This document shows, in pieces, positions 33,974 through 43,418 of a stretch of DNA of 64,000 nucleotides (the stretch's first letter is position 1; the number at the start of each line of letters is the position of its first letter). The stretch is from positions 1 through 64,000 of the forward strand of contig JBAYVD010000009.1 of assembly GCA_041674745.1 (NCBI GenBank), read 5' to 3'. The notes beneath the pieces were generated by a model, which worked only from the letters and a program-made list of their open reading frames with translations, did no database searches and was not told where the DNA came from. A program made the position numbers and the translations under genes. This DNA comes from UBA2040 sp041674745. GTDB taxonomy: Bacteria > Bacteroidota > Bacteroidia > Flavobacteriales_D > Crocinitomicaceae.

Positions 33974-35320
33974 ATGAAATTTTATTCTGAGATGTACAAA
34001 AAGTTTTCATTGATATTTTTTCTTGCCTTTTTGCTCGCAGCTTTTTTGTTTGTACGTCATTTTTGGACCAGCAGAAATCAAGAACCTTTGATGGTCGATC
34101 GCATTCCATCTGGTGATTTTTTAATTCGGGCTAATATATTGGACGTTGCCCGAGAGACGAGTGGCATGTTGCATTACAACAAAATTCCATTTCGTGATTT
34201 CTTTTCACAAGAATTTTTGTTGGGTCAAGCCAAGAGTTATGGATTGAATTTTCAACGACCTGTTTATATTTTTGCAGATGAGTCGGGTGAATGGGGAGGT
34301 TTGATTCATGTTACGGATAGTAGTAAGATTATGCCTGGTTTGTTGCGTTTGCAAAAGATTAAGGAAGGATCAGACACCACGTTGTTTAACGAGAAAGTAT
34401 ATTATTGGCCCAAAGAGAAAATTTATTTGAGTTACGGTAAATCGTATCTTTTTGTGTACAAAGGGAATCAATTTAAAACTAAATTATTTCAGATTGTCTA
34501 CGCGCGAAAAGGTGAAATAAGCCCAGCATGGAAAGAGTTCTTGGGAATGAAAATGTTTAAAAACGAGAATTTAGTTTTGTATTCCAATTCCAAAAAACTA
34601 ATGAAATATGGCATTGAAAAAGCTATGTTTTCACATGACAGTGATTCTACAAGTTTAACGATGAAATCTTATATAAAAAGCTTGAGTCCGTTTTCATTTA
34701 AGAAAAAAGAGAGCGGTTTGGCCTTGGCAAGTAACCCTAGAGATGATAAATTCTTGAATTTGCATTTGGATATTGATGAATTTAGAGCGAATCACGAGGA
34801 TCCATTGTACCGGTTAATGGCACAAATGAGTAAGAAAATTAGTTTTCCATTGAGAGAATTCCTGGCAGCATGGGAAGGTGATCTGTCCTTTCGTCAAGGG
34901 GGTACTCAAAAAGTAACAGAAACGTATATTGAATCTGAACTGGATGATAATTTCATGGTGACGGAGGTTGAAAAAGTACGCGAAAAATTGGTGCCGGGAT
35001 TTTCGGTAGCCCTGTCGTTGAATCAGAATGGAAATTACTTGTTGCAGCGACTTCAGCAAAAAGGAATTTTAACCCAAGAGAATGAAAAATACCGGTTTTT
35101 GGGTTCACCTCCATTGAGCAGCAGTCGACAAGGCGATTACTACTTGTTTTCGTCAGGTGAGAAAAAACCAACTTTGATGAAAGACAATTTGAACAATGGA
35201 ATTTGGAAGGAAAAAGGTACGAAGTTTATTTTTTACCTGGATTCATTGAATGGTTCGGAAGCTTTTGGGGAATTGCATTTTCCTGTTAATCGACTGATAC
35301 AAAGAAATAAATTTTTCTAA
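33974..35320 (+). CDS. Uncharacterised membrane-anchored protein
   Basis: 448 residues. One N-terminal membrane anchor (FSLIFFLAFLLAAFLFVRHFW) precedes a long extracytoplasmic domain beginning RNQEPLMVDRIPSGDFLIRANILDVARE. The opening VDRIPSGDFLIRANILD resembles the IPVDAVTVFSLNN start of the preceding protein, so the two may be distant paralogues (inference). No enzymatic motif is visible. It starts with no gap after the preceding gene, and a -7 element for the next gene overlaps its stop codon. Confidence 0.7.
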   Translation: MKFYSEMYKKFSLIFFLAFLLAAFLFVRHFWTSRNQEPLMVDRIPSGDFLIRANILDVARETSGMLHYNKIPFRDFFSQEFLLGQAKSYGLNFQRPVYIFADESGEWGGLIHVTDSSKIMPGLLRLQKIKEGSDTTLFNEKVYYWPKEKIYLSYGKSYLFVYKGNQFKTKLFQIVYARKGEISPAWKEFLGMKMFKNENLVLYSNSKKLMKYGIEKAMFSHDSDSTSLTMKSYIKSLSPFSFKKKESGLALASNPRDDKFLNLHLDIDEFRANHEDPLYRLMAQMSKKISFPLREFLAAWEGDLSFRQGGTQKVTETYIESELDDNFMVTEVEKVREKLVPGFSVALSLNQNGNYLLQRLQQKGILTQENEKYRFLGSPPLSSSRQGDYYLFSSGEKKPTLMKDNLNNGIWKEKGTKFIFYLDSLNGSEAFGELHFPVNRLIQRNKFF

Positions 35321-35325
35321 TTTTG
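35318..35325 (+). promoter_or_regulatory. Putative -7 promoter element of PGI/PMI gene
   Basis: TAATTTTG matches TAnnTTTG, overlaps the stop codon of the preceding gene and lies 19 bp before the next ATG. Confidence 0.4.
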
Positions 35326-35344
35326 TAATCTAATAAATAAAATC

Positions 35345-36349
35345 ATGATCGAAGCAAATAACTACATGAGAGAATTGACGGTCAATTTTCCTAACCAACT
35401 AGTGGAAGCGTTGGAAATTGCCAAAAAACAGTCTTTTAAATCTCCGAAACACGAAATTAGAAACATCGTTATGTGCGGAATGGGTGGGTCAGGTATTGGC
35501 GGACGTATCGTTTCTCAATGGTTGGTCGATGATTTGACTGTTCCAGTTTCTTTTTGTCAAGATTATGATTTGCCAAATTTCGTCAACGAGCACACCTTAT
35601 TTTTAGCGTCTTCTTATTCAGGAAATACAGAAGAAACTTTGATGTGTTTGGATGAGGCCATTGCAAAAGGGGCACACGTAATTTGTGTATCTTCCGGTGG
35701 TAAATTGGCTCAGATTTGCGAGAAAAATGGTTTTGACTGTGTTATGGTCCCAGGAGGAAATCCGCCAAGAGCTTCTTTGGCGTATTCCTTGGTGCAGTTG
35801 GTGAACATTTTAGCTGAATTGAACATGTGTCCGAAACAAAGAGTCACCGAGATTCAAGCAGGACATGATTTGGTGGTAGCGAACCAAGATGAAGTACGCG
35901 CAGAAGCCGATCGTTTAACAACGGCTTTGAAAGGAAAAATACCTGTATTTTATGCAGCGAATGCCTACGAAGGTTTAACGATTCGTGCGCGTCAGCAATT
36001 CAATGAGAATTCTAAATTATTGGCGTTGGCAAATGCCATTCCCGAAATGAATCACAACGAGCTAGTTGGTTGGGGAGGCGGAGACAGTCGCTTCGGTGTT
36101 TTGTTTTTTGACACGAAAGACTTGAACGAACGCAACCGCAAACGTGTTGAAATAACATTGGACCGAATCGGTCGTAAAACGGATACTGTTTTAACCGTTG
36201 AAGCAAAAGGAAATTCAAAAATTGAAAAAACTATTTATTTGAACAACATCATCGATTGGTTGTCATGGAATATGGCCGTTACAAACGGAGTTGATTCAGT
36301 AGAAATTGAAGTAATTGAATTCTTGAAAGGTTCATTGGCTAACTTATAG
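35345..36349 (+). CDS. Bifunctional phosphoglucose/phosphomannose isomerase
   Basis: 334 residues built from two SIS domains. The first has CGMGGSGIGG (44-53) and SSYSGNTEET, the phosphosugar-binding serine loops. The catalytic Glu and His lie in NENSKLLALANAIPEMNHNE, the characteristic segment of the archaeal/bacterial dual-specificity PGI/PMI family. It interconverts glucose 6-phosphate, mannose 6-phosphate and fructose 6-phosphate in the cytosol, linking glycolysis to GDP-mannose and glycan synthesis. lipB follows 3 bp later. Confidence 0.93.
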   Translation: MIEANNYMRELTVNFPNQLVEALEIAKKQSFKSPKHEIRNIVMCGMGGSGIGGRIVSQWLVDDLTVPVSFCQDYDLPNFVNEHTLFLASSYSGNTEETLMCLDEAIAKGAHVICVSSGGKLAQICEKNGFDCVMVPGGNPPRASLAYSLVQLVNILAELNMCPKQRVTEIQAGHDLVVANQDEVRAEADRLTTALKGKIPVFYAANAYEGLTIRARQQFNENSKLLALANAIPEMNHNELVGWGGGDSRFGVLFFDTKDLNERNRKRVEITLDRIGRKTDTVLTVEAKGNSKIEKTIYLNNIIDWLSWNMAVTNGVDSVEIEVIEFLKGSLANL

Positions 36350-36352
36350 TCA

Positions 36353-37048
36353 ATGCAACCTACCGTACATTTTCAGGATTTAGGTTTAATTGATTACCAA
36401 GAAGCTTGGGATTACCAGGAGAAATTGTTTGCCAAAACGGTAGCGCTAAAAATTGCGAACCGCAACGCAGATACACTGATTCCAACCGAAAATTACTTGC
36501 TTTTTTGTGAACATCCACATGTTTTTACGTTGGGGAAGAGCGGCAAAGAAAGTCATCTTTTACTCAATGAAAGCGGGCTAAAAGAGAATGAAGCCACCTA
36601 TTATAAAATCAATCGAGGTGGTGATATTACGTACCATGGCCCGGGACAATTGATTGGTTATCCTATTTTTGATTTGGAGTATTTTTTCTCGGATATTCAC
36701 AAATACATGCGTTTTCTAGAAGAATCGGTTATTCTGACTTTGCAAGAATTTGGAATTGTGGGTGGTCGTGTTGCTGGTCTTACCGGCGTTTGGATTGATT
36801 TTGAAAGCAACCATCCTCGAAAAATTTGCGCGATGGGCGTGAAATCCTCAAGATGGGTGACCATGCACGGAATCGGCTTCAATGTCAACAGCAATTTGAA
36901 CTATTTTAATTTCATTGTTCCTTGCGGAATTGATGACAAAGCGGTAACTTCCATGGAGAAAGAATTGGGTGCGCCTGTTGATATGGACAAAGTGAAGTCT
37001 GTATTAAAGGAAAAAATGGCGCAGCAATTTGGTTACCAATACGCTTAA
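36353..37048 (+). CDS. lipB: Octanoyl-[acyl-carrier-protein]:protein N-octanoyltransferase
   Basis: 231 residues. RGGDITYHGPGQLIGYPI is the LipB substrate-binding signature. The catalytic Lys (in CAMGVKSSRW, ~164) and Cys (in IVPCGIDD, ~191) are present. LipB moves the octanoyl group from ACP to apo-lipoyl domains, the first step of lipoate assembly; lipA is not in this window. It lies between PGI/PMI (3-bp gap) and the serine hydrolase (1-bp gap) in one transcription unit. Confidence 0.96.
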   Translation: MQPTVHFQDLGLIDYQEAWDYQEKLFAKTVALKIANRNADTLIPTENYLLFCEHPHVFTLGKSGKESHLLLNESGLKENEATYYKINRGGDITYHGPGQLIGYPIFDLEYFFSDIHKYMRFLEESVILTLQEFGIVGGRVAGLTGVWIDFESNHPRKICAMGVKSSRWVTMHGIGFNVNSNLNYFNFIVPCGIDDKAVTSMEKELGAPVDMDKVKSVLKEKMAQQFGYQYA

Positions 37049-37049
37049 A

Positions 37050-38294
37050 ATGGTTACACGGATGTTGAGTGTCTTACAACGAATGGCGAAAGGCTTTTTC
37101 GTTTTTCTCTTGGCACTACTGGTTTTAGTGAATTTGTTCATCCTCCTTTCAGGAAGATTTTACCTGTACAAAGGAATTGCGAATACGTATTTGATTGGAA
37201 AAACGGGCCCGGATATCTATGATTTGGATGTTTTCCCTTATACCACTATTGAAAAGTCTCAAAAGTTGTTTAAATGGACGAAAAGCGACCAGTATAACGC
37301 GTATCTTTTTACATCGGAGGAACAAAAATTACTTGCAGCGACCAAAACAACCGCTTTCTTGGTTTTCAAACAAGACCAATTGATCTCAGAAACCTACTGG
37401 GAAAAGCATCAAGTAGGCACCGTTTCCAATTCTTTTTCGGCTGCCAAGACTGTTGTTGCGCTTTTGGTAGGTGCTGCGCTAGATGAAGGGAAAATTAAAT
37501 CTTTGGATGAACCAGTTGCACACTATATCCCGGCTTTTCAATCCGACGATAAAAAAGACATTACCATCCGTCATTTGTTGCAAATGGCCTCCGGATTGGA
37601 TTGGGTGGAAAGTGGTAAAAATCCCTTGTCCACTAATGCCGAGTCCTACTATGGAACCGATTTGTACGGTTTGGTTTGTCGCCAAAAAGGAATTGAAATA
37701 CCAGGCAAGGAGTTCAAGTATTTAAGTGGCAATTCACAGTTGCTCAGTTTTGTTGTGGAAAAAGCGACGGGAATAAAAATCGCTCAGTATGCCCAAGAAA
37801 AATTGTGGTTAAAAATTGGAACGGAAAGCAATGCTTTTTGGAGTTTGGACAAAGAAAATGGTTCAGCAAAAGCATTTTGTTGTTTGTACGCCACTGCTCG
37901 TGACTTTGGTCGTTTGGGTCGCTTGATTGCCAACCAGGGTGAGTGGAATGGCGAGCAAATCATCAGCAAATCCTACCTGAAAGAAATGTTTACGGGAGGC
38001 GTTTCCCTAACAGATGATGGCATTCCAAATACCTATTATGGATTGCATTTGTGGAAATACAACGATGGTGAAGACCAAATTTATTATTGTCGTGGGATTT
38101 TAGGCCAATATGTCGTGACCATTCCTAGCAAAAATTTGGTGTTCATTCGTTTGGGTCATTTGCGTATCCCGAGTATGACCTTTGAAGAATTCATTGCGGC
38201 AAAGAAAAGGGGAGAATCCGTTCGAATTGAGGACATTGATCACCCGAAAGATTTTATTCAGTTTCTTAAAATCGCCAAGAAAATCGCTGAATAA
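37050..38294 (+). CDS. Serine hydrolase of the beta-lactamase class C (S12) family
   Basis: 414 residues from the ATG at 37050, one base after the lipB stop. An N-terminal membrane segment (FFVFLLALLVLVNLFILLSG) anchors a beta-lactamase-like domain. The nucleophile SxxK appears as SAAK (~residue 130), the second motif as YLSGNSQLL, and the region HLLQMASGLDW is family-typical. S12 members include penicillin-binding proteins, D-aminopeptidases and esterases. Resistance to beta-lactams is not implied by the sequence. It likely acts in the periplasm. Confidence 0.87.
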   Translation: MVTRMLSVLQRMAKGFFVFLLALLVLVNLFILLSGRFYLYKGIANTYLIGKTGPDIYDLDVFPYTTIEKSQKLFKWTKSDQYNAYLFTSEEQKLLAATKTTAFLVFKQDQLISETYWEKHQVGTVSNSFSAAKTVVALLVGAALDEGKIKSLDEPVAHYIPAFQSDDKKDITIRHLLQMASGLDWVESGKNPLSTNAESYYGTDLYGLVCRQKGIEIPGKEFKYLSGNSQLLSFVVEKATGIKIAQYAQEKLWLKIGTESNAFWSLDKENGSAKAFCCLYATARDFGRLGRLIANQGEWNGEQIISKSYLKEMFTGGVSLTDDGIPNTYYGLHLWKYNDGEDQIYYCRGILGQYVVTIPSKNLVFIRLGHLRIPSMTFEEFIAAKKRGESVRIEDIDHPKDFIQFLKIAKKIAE

Positions 38295-38324
38295 AAAAGG
38301 GAAACATACGTCTCCCTTTCCCTT
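38293..38324 (-). terminator. Terminator of the M48 protease gene
   Basis: On the minus strand an 8-bp perfect stem AAGGGAAA/TTTCCCTT with a 12-nt loop runs into six T. It lies 14 bp after the protease stop and overlaps the last codon of the convergent hydrolase gene. Confidence 0.85.
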
Positions 38325-38337
38325 CAAATAGTTTCAA

Positions 38338-39141
38338 TTATTTCAAATTAGAAACAATTCTTTTGTAATCGGCTGCATTGGTTTGCGCACCGGTGCAGCC
38401 CAATTGCAATTTAGCTGTGTTGAAATGTTCAATTCGTTTTCCTGGATCAGGATGTGTACTCAAAAATTCAGGTTGTTTGGCACCACCCATTTGCTCAATT
38501 TTGGTAAAGAATCCACCGCCACCAGCAGCGTCATAATCGGTTGGACACAAATATTCGACCGAAAATTGATCCGCTTCTGTTTCGTGTTCTCTTGAGTTTT
38601 TCAACCCGATGATAGCGCTTGTCACTTGTTTGAGCATTTCATGGTTGCCTCCCAAAATGTCCAAAATGACTTGAATACCATACATTTTGGTCATTTGACG
38701 CGTAGAATGGCGTTTGTCTGCATGGGCAATTTCGTGTCCTAAAACTCCAGCTAATTGTGCTTCATTGTCTAAAAATTTCAAAATTCCGGTATAAACATAG
38801 ATGTATCCACCTGGTGTGCAGAAAGCATTCAAGGTACTGTCATCTTTGATGATCCGCAATCTCCACGTAAAATCATTTTTGTGTTGAACCACTCCTGAGT
38901 TCAATATTTTATCTCTTACTCTGTAAAGCATTTGATATACTTCCTTGTTGCTAGCAGAATCCAACAACGGATATTCGGCAACATTGCTATCTATTTCGTG
39001 GGCCACTTGCGCACCAAATGCTCGATCTTGTTCGATTGTGAATAAATTAATTCCTTGACCTTTGTTCTTCTTGTTGACAAGGCCGCATGCCGAAATAAAG
39101 ATAAGAGTAAAGGCAATCAAGCCTATAGCATAGTTTTTCAT
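38338..39141 (-). CDS. M48 family zinc metalloprotease, lipoprotein
   Basis: 267 residues from the ATG at 39141, where a lipoprotein signal begins (lipobox ISACG). The zinc site HEIAH lies in GVLGHEIAHADKRHSTRQM (~residue 135), with the third ligand Glu in EHETEADQF. CTPGGYIYVYTG is another M48 hallmark. It is BepA/Oma1-like: periplasmic, membrane-tethered M48 enzymes clear misfolded outer-membrane proteins. It is a single-gene unit with its own promoter and terminator. Confidence 0.93.
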   Translation of the reverse strand: MKNYAIGLIAFTLIFISACGLVNKKNKGQGINLFTIEQDRAFGAQVAHEIDSNVAEYPLLDSASNKEVYQMLYRVRDKILNSGVVQHKNDFTWRLRIIKDDSTLNAFCTPGGYIYVYTGILKFLDNEAQLAGVLGHEIAHADKRHSTRQMTKMYGIQVILDILGGNHEMLKQVTSAIIGLKNSREHETEADQFSVEYLCPTDYDAAGGGGFFTKIEQMGGAKQPEFLSTHPDPGKRIEHFNTAKLQLGCTGAQTNAADYKRIVSNLK

Positions 39142-39159
39142 GTTCAATGTAATTTTCGC

Positions 39160-39192
39160 CAAAGTTATGCATTTCAATACCATATACGCAAA
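39160..39192 (-). promoter_or_regulatory. Promoter of the M48 protease gene
   Basis: TTTG (-33) and TAACTTTG (-7) on the minus strand are separated by ~21 bp. The -7 element ends 18 bp before the ATG. Confidence 0.6.
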
Positions 39193-39236
39193 TGGGTATA
39201 TGCCAGAATGTGTTAATGACTTGTTAAGGTGGGAGT

Positions 39237-39893
39237 TTAAAACCCGGAAGGGTAGAAATAATTAATAAAAAATACGATTAGCGCACTTCCAGAAAAACCA
39301 TACAAAACTTGGTGCAAGGTATGTTTGTTGAGGTACATTCTCGCAGAAAGGACAAAACCTGTTACAAAAATGGCAATCATCAATAAACTAAAGTTGAAGT
39401 AAATGGATTCCGCGCAATAGGCAAAAATCAATCCTGTAAGGATGCCGGTTCCGCAAGCGTGGAGACTAATTTTGGTGTAGATATTAATCCAAGCAAAAAG
39501 ACCAATGGTAATAAAACCAGCCAATGGCAGCGCGAAAATATATTTTGGCATGTACGAATTGGATGCTTTGAAGAGAAAGAATAGGTACAAAATCAAACAG
39601 TAAAGTGCGGTGATCAAAAGTGGTATCAATCGTTCTTTTCGGTCATCAATGTCGATGGTTGAAACAATTCCTCGATTTTTTAAAGCGAGTAAGGTTAAGC
39701 CGGGTGCCAGAATGCTAAAAATAAAATAGATGAGTAAAATCGCTAGTTTACTTTGTGGATGCATGAAATAAAGCGAGTTGTCATTGATTAAAAAGTCTTC
39801 TCTTGATGGAATGTACATAAGAATCAACAACGCATACAATGGCATGAAAAGCGGCAAAAATACCCATGAAATGATTTGTGCGAATACTTTCAT
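39237..39893 (-). CDS. PAP2-like integral membrane protein
   Basis: 218 residues with about six membrane segments. Two stretches echo the phosphatidic-acid phosphatase type 2 signature: KISLHACGTG (compare SxH) and SARMYLNKHTLHQVLYG (compare SRxxxxxH...D). The final acidic residue that supports the catalytic His is replaced by Gln, and the first motif KxxxxxxRP is not clear. It may be an inactive or divergent phosphatase, or a lipid carrier-binding protein. It lies 3 bp downstream of rpoN and is probably co-transcribed. Confidence 0.7.
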   Translation of the reverse strand: MKVFAQIISWVFLPLFMPLYALLILMYIPSREDFLINDNSLYFMHPQSKLAILLIYFIFSILAPGLTLLALKNRGIVSTIDIDDRKERLIPLLITALYCLILYLFFLFKASNSYMPKYIFALPLAGFITIGLFAWINIYTKISLHACGTGILTGLIFAYCAESIYFNFSLLMIAIFVTGFVLSARMYLNKHTLHQVLYGFSGSALIVFFINYFYPSGF

Positions 39894-39896
39894 TTT

Positions 39897-41345
39897 TTAC
39901 AATTCTTTGCGCAAGCGTGCAACGGGAATATTCAATTGCTCGCGGTATTTCGCAACGGTTCTACGAGCAATGTTGTAGCCTTTTTCTTTGAGTAAATCGG
40001 TGAGTTTTTCGTCCGTCAAGGGTTTCTTTTTTACCTCCGCTCCAATGGCTTCTGACAGAATTTTTTTCACTTCTCGCGTCGAAACTTCTTCACCACTGTC
40101 GGTGGAAAGTGATTCTGAAAAGAAATACTTCAGCGAATATATTCCGTAATTGGTTTGAACGTATTTGCTGTTGGCGACTCGCGAAACGGTGCTGATATCC
40201 AAATTGACAATTTCTGCAATGTCTTTCAAGATCATCGGTTTCATCATGGCTTCATCACCTGTCAAGAAAAATTCTCTTTGGTAATTCATAATGGCAGTCA
40301 TTGTGCCTAAAAGCGTGTTTTGGCGTTGTTTAATAGCGTCTATAAACCATTTGGCGCCGTCTAGTTTTTGCTTGACAAAAGTTACCGCTTCTTTCTCCGT
40401 TTTAGATGTTTTTGCTCCTTCTGAATACGTTCGCAACATTTGCTCATAATCACGACTCACTTTCAAATCAGGTGCGTTTCGGCCGTTGAGAGTCAATTCC
40501 AGCTTACCTTCAAATTCAGTTATCATGAAATCCGGAATGATTTGCTGGTTGCTCTTCGCTGATTCCTTCATTGAGCCGCCTGGTTTTGGATTCAATTTGA
40601 TAATTTCAGCGATGGCTTCTTTCAAATCTTCGTCTTCAATTTCCAGTTTGGCTTGAATTTTATCGTAATGCTTTTTGGTAAATTCTTCGAAATAATCTTG
40701 AACGATTTTTTTAGCGGTGAAACGGGTGATATTTCCGTCTTGTTTCCGCTCCAGTTGCAACAACAAGCATTCTTTTAAATTGCGTGCTCCTACTCCGGCT
40801 GGGTCCAATTCTTGAATCAATTTCAAGATTTTCAGAATTTCAGCTTCAGAACATTCCACGTTAGCGGAAAAAGCTAAATCATCTACCAATGCTTCGACTT
40901 CTCGGCTCAAATATCCGGATTCATCTAAATTGCCAATAATCGTGTCGGCAATCATAAATTCTTTGTCATCCAAATCCAATAAATGCAATTGCTCCGTCAA
41001 ACGTTCTTGAAAAGATTGACCGGAAGACAACGGAACGACTCTGTCTTCATCGTCTTTGCTATGATTGGAAGCCGATGTTTTGTAATCCGGACTGTCATCA
41101 TCTAAATAATCAGATAAATCAAAATCCTCGTCGCTGTTGTCTTTTTCTTGATCGTCGTAATCGTCATCTCGATCGTCTTCGTTTATTTCTTCTGCGCCTT
41201 CTTCTAAAGCTGGATTTTCTTCAATTTCTTGTTTGATGCGCTGATCCAATTCCATTGTCGGCACTTGCAACAATTTCATCAACTGAATTTGTTGCGGAGA
41301 AAGCCGTTGTTCTAATCTTTGTTGGAACTGTTGTTTAAGCGCCAT
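39897..41345 (-). CDS. rpoN: RNA polymerase sigma-54 factor
   Basis: 482 residues. The N-terminal Gln-rich activator-interaction region (LKQQFQQRLEQRLSPQQIQL) is followed by an acidic linker (~45-105: EEINEDDRDDDYDDQEKD), the core-binding region (LDPAGVGARNLKECLLLQLE) and the DNA-binding part with helix-turn-helix (LDISTVSRVANSKYVQT). The RpoN box is ARRTVAKYRE. It directs RNA polymerase to -24/-12 promoters and needs an AAA+ activator to open DNA. No bacterial enhancer-binding protein is encoded in the window. Confidence 0.97.
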   Translation of the reverse strand: MALKQQFQQRLEQRLSPQQIQLMKLLQVPTMELDQRIKQEIEENPALEEGAEEINEDDRDDDYDDQEKDNSDEDFDLSDYLDDDSPDYKTSASNHSKDDEDRVVPLSSGQSFQERLTEQLHLLDLDDKEFMIADTIIGNLDESGYLSREVEALVDDLAFSANVECSEAEILKILKLIQELDPAGVGARNLKECLLLQLERKQDGNITRFTAKKIVQDYFEEFTKKHYDKIQAKLEIEDEDLKEAIAEIIKLNPKPGGSMKESAKSNQQIIPDFMITEFEGKLELTLNGRNAPDLKVSRDYEQMLRTYSEGAKTSKTEKEAVTFVKQKLDGAKWFIDAIKQRQNTLLGTMTAIMNYQREFFLTGDEAMMKPMILKDIAEIVNLDISTVSRVANSKYVQTNYGIYSLKYFFSESLSTDSGEEVSTREVKKILSEAIGAEVKKKPLTDEKLTDLLKEKGYNIARRTVAKYREQLNIPVARLRKEL

Positions 41346-41402
41346 AGTTTTTATTGAAGAAGTTAAAGTACGAAAAAAAATGAATTTTTCTTTTGTAATG
41401 AA

Positions 41403-42842
41403 TTAAAATTCCGCGTTTTGAGGCGTTCTTGGGAAAGGAATGACGTCACGAATGTTGGACATTCCCGTTACAAACATCACCATTCGCTCGAAACCAAGAC
41501 CGAATCCAGCGTGTGGAACCGTTCCAAATTTGCGTGTATCCAAATACCACCACAATTCTTCCTCGTGAATATTGAAATCGGCACATTTTTGTTTCAAAAC
41601 ATCCATGCGTTCTTCCCGTTGTGAACCGCCTACTATTTCTCCAATTCCTGGAAATAAAACATCCATCGCTGCAACAGTTTTACCGTCATCATTTTGGCGC
41701 ATGTAGAACGCTTTAATTTCTTTCGGGTAGTTGCTCAAAATAACGGGACATTTGAATTCTTTCTCCACCAAAAAACGTTCATGTTCACTTTGTAAATCAA
41801 TTCCCCACGAAACGTCGTATTTGAATTTTCCTTTTTTGTAATGAGAAGAGTTTTTCAAAACTTCGATGGCTTCGGTGTACGTTAATCGTTTGAAATCATT
41901 GCCTACAACAAATTTCAATCGGTCGATTAAGCCCAATTCATTGCGTTCATTTTGCGGTTTGGATGCTTGCTCTGTAACATCGCGATCGTGCAAAAACTGC
42001 AAATCGTCGGCGCAATTGTCCATAACGTATTGACAAATGTATTTCAAGAAATCTTCGGTCAAATTCATGTTGTCCACCAAATCATTGAAGGCAACTTCTG
42101 GTTCAATCATCCAAAATTCTGCTAAGTGACGAGAGGTATTGGAGTTTTCAGCACGGAAAGTTGGACCAAACGTATACACTTGTCCCAAGGCTGTCGCAGC
42201 CAATTCAGCTTCCAATTGACCAGATACCGTTAAGTTTACCGGTTTTCCAAAGAAATCTTCTTTGTAATCAATTTTTCCGTTTTCGTCCAAGGGTAAATTC
42301 TCAGGATCCAAATTGGAAACGCGGAACATTTCGCCAGCACCTTCTGCATCCGAACCGGTTATGATCGGCGTATGAATGTAGAAATAACCTCTGTCGTTGA
42401 AATATTTGTGAATGGCAAATGCCACGGCATGTCGAATTCTGAAAACAGCCCCAAATGTATTGGTACGGAAACGCAAATGCGCTTGCTCACGCAAGTATTC
42501 CAAGGAATGTTTTTTCGGTTGCATCACCGTTTTACTGATTTCGTCCGGATTGGCTTCACCCAAAATTTCAAGGGTTTCGACCGCCATTTCTAACGCTTGT
42601 CCAGCACCTTGTGATTCCACCAATTTTCCGGTAACACTAACAGCTGCGCCCGTTGTAATCTTTTTCAATAGCGCTTCATCGAAATTTTCGAAATCAATTA
42701 CGGCTTGTAAATTTTTGATGGTGGAACCGTCGTTGATTTGTACAAAGCGGTTGCTTCTAAAAGCGCGTACCCAACCTTTTGCGCAGGCTTCTGTGCCAAT
42801 CAAAGTGGGATCTAAAATTTCGATAATGCGTGTTCTTTTCAT
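41403..42842 (-). CDS. asnS: Asparagine--tRNA ligase
   Basis: 479 residues, typical length. The N-terminal OB anticodon-binding domain ([20 protein letters not shown]) precedes a class II catalytic domain with [20 protein letters not shown] (motif 2) and [15 protein letters not shown] (motif 3). The AsnRS/AspRS ambiguity is settled by [18 protein letters not shown], characteristic of AsnRS. It charges tRNA-Asn directly. It lies 57 bp upstream of rpoN on the same strand. Confidence 0.96.
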   Translation of the reverse strand: MKRTRIIEILDPTLIGTEACAKGWVRAFRSNRFVQINDGSTIKNLQAVIDFENFDEALLKKITTGAAVSVTGKLVESQGAGQALEMAVETLEILGEANPDEISKTVMQPKKHSLEYLREQAHLRFRTNTFGAVFRIRHAVAFAIHKYFNDRGYFYIHTPIITGSDAEGAGEMFRVSNLDPENLPLDENGKIDYKEDFFGKPVNLTVSGQLEAELAATALGQVYTFGPTFRAENSNTSRHLAEFWMIEPEVAFNDLVDNMNLTEDFLKYICQYVMDNCADDLQFLHDRDVTEQASKPQNERNELGLIDRLKFVVGNDFKRLTYTEAIEVLKNSSHYKKGKFKYDVSWGIDLQSEHERFLVEKEFKCPVILSNYPKEIKAFYMRQNDDGKTVAAMDVLFPGIGEIVGGSQREERMDVLKQKCADFNIHEEELWWYLDTRKFGTVPHAGFGLGFERMVMFVTGMSNIRDVIPFPRTPQNAEF

Positions 42843-42861
42843 GCTGTTTTACTGATGAACA

Positions 42862-42869
42862 CAAAAGTA
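42862..42869 (-). promoter_or_regulatory. Putative -7 promoter element of asnS
   Basis: TACTTTTG on the minus strand fits TAnnTTTG and lies 19 bp upstream of the ATG. Confidence 0.45.
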
Positions 42870-42941
42870 ATCGAATTCTTTCATTTTGATAGTCTTGTGG
42901 TAGGATAAACAGTTATTCGGAAATTTATTTTGTTGTTACAA

Positions 42942-43418
42942 TCAATTTTTCTTTCGTTTTAATCGAAATTCATGTTTGGTTCCGTTTTCGGAGACATAGG
43001 TATACCAAAATTCTTTATTGGTCAATTTTAGTATTTGTCTATTGGGTGTGGTGGGCATATACGGTTCACCAACTTGGACACTTTGAAAAGTGCTTTCATC
43101 TTCTGACATTTTCCAAAGAAACGATAGACCTGGATTGAAACTAAGGGCGTTAACGGTTAGCAAACCTTCGTTACATTTCATGTCTCCACCACCAACACAT
43201 AGTTCGGAGTAGGTTTGAGTATAATATTGGCTATCGTAATCATGATTCGGTTCATTGTCAATGTAATAGGCTTCAAGTTCCCAAACGTGACTAGTAAGTC
43301 GATTGGCTGGCCTTTTGAAGCTGCCAAATTTATTTTCAGGGTATTTTTTTTTACACGAAGTGGCACTTGGAAGGAGAATACCAAATAGTGCTAAAGCGAA
43401 AAGCAAGTTTTTCATCAT
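42942..43418 (-). CDS. Small lipoprotein, lipocalin-like, uncharacterised
   Basis: 158 residues with lipobox SATSC (Cys ~22). The opening WELEAYYIDNE, alternating strands and the end RQILKLTNKEFWYTY...HEFRLKRK suggest a lipocalin-like small beta-barrel such as Bacteroidota use for secreted single-domain lipoproteins. No ligand can be named. It overlaps the preceding gene by 4 bp, so the two are translated together, and both seem to be members of the same broad class. Confidence 0.75.
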   Translation of the reverse strand: MMKNLLFALALFGILLPSATSCKKKYPENKFGSFKRPANRLTSHVWELEAYYIDNEPNHDYDSQYYTQTYSELCVGGGDMKCNEGLLTVNALSFNPGLSFLWKMSEDESTFQSVQVGEPYMPTTPNRQILKLTNKEFWYTYVSENGTKHEFRLKRKKN

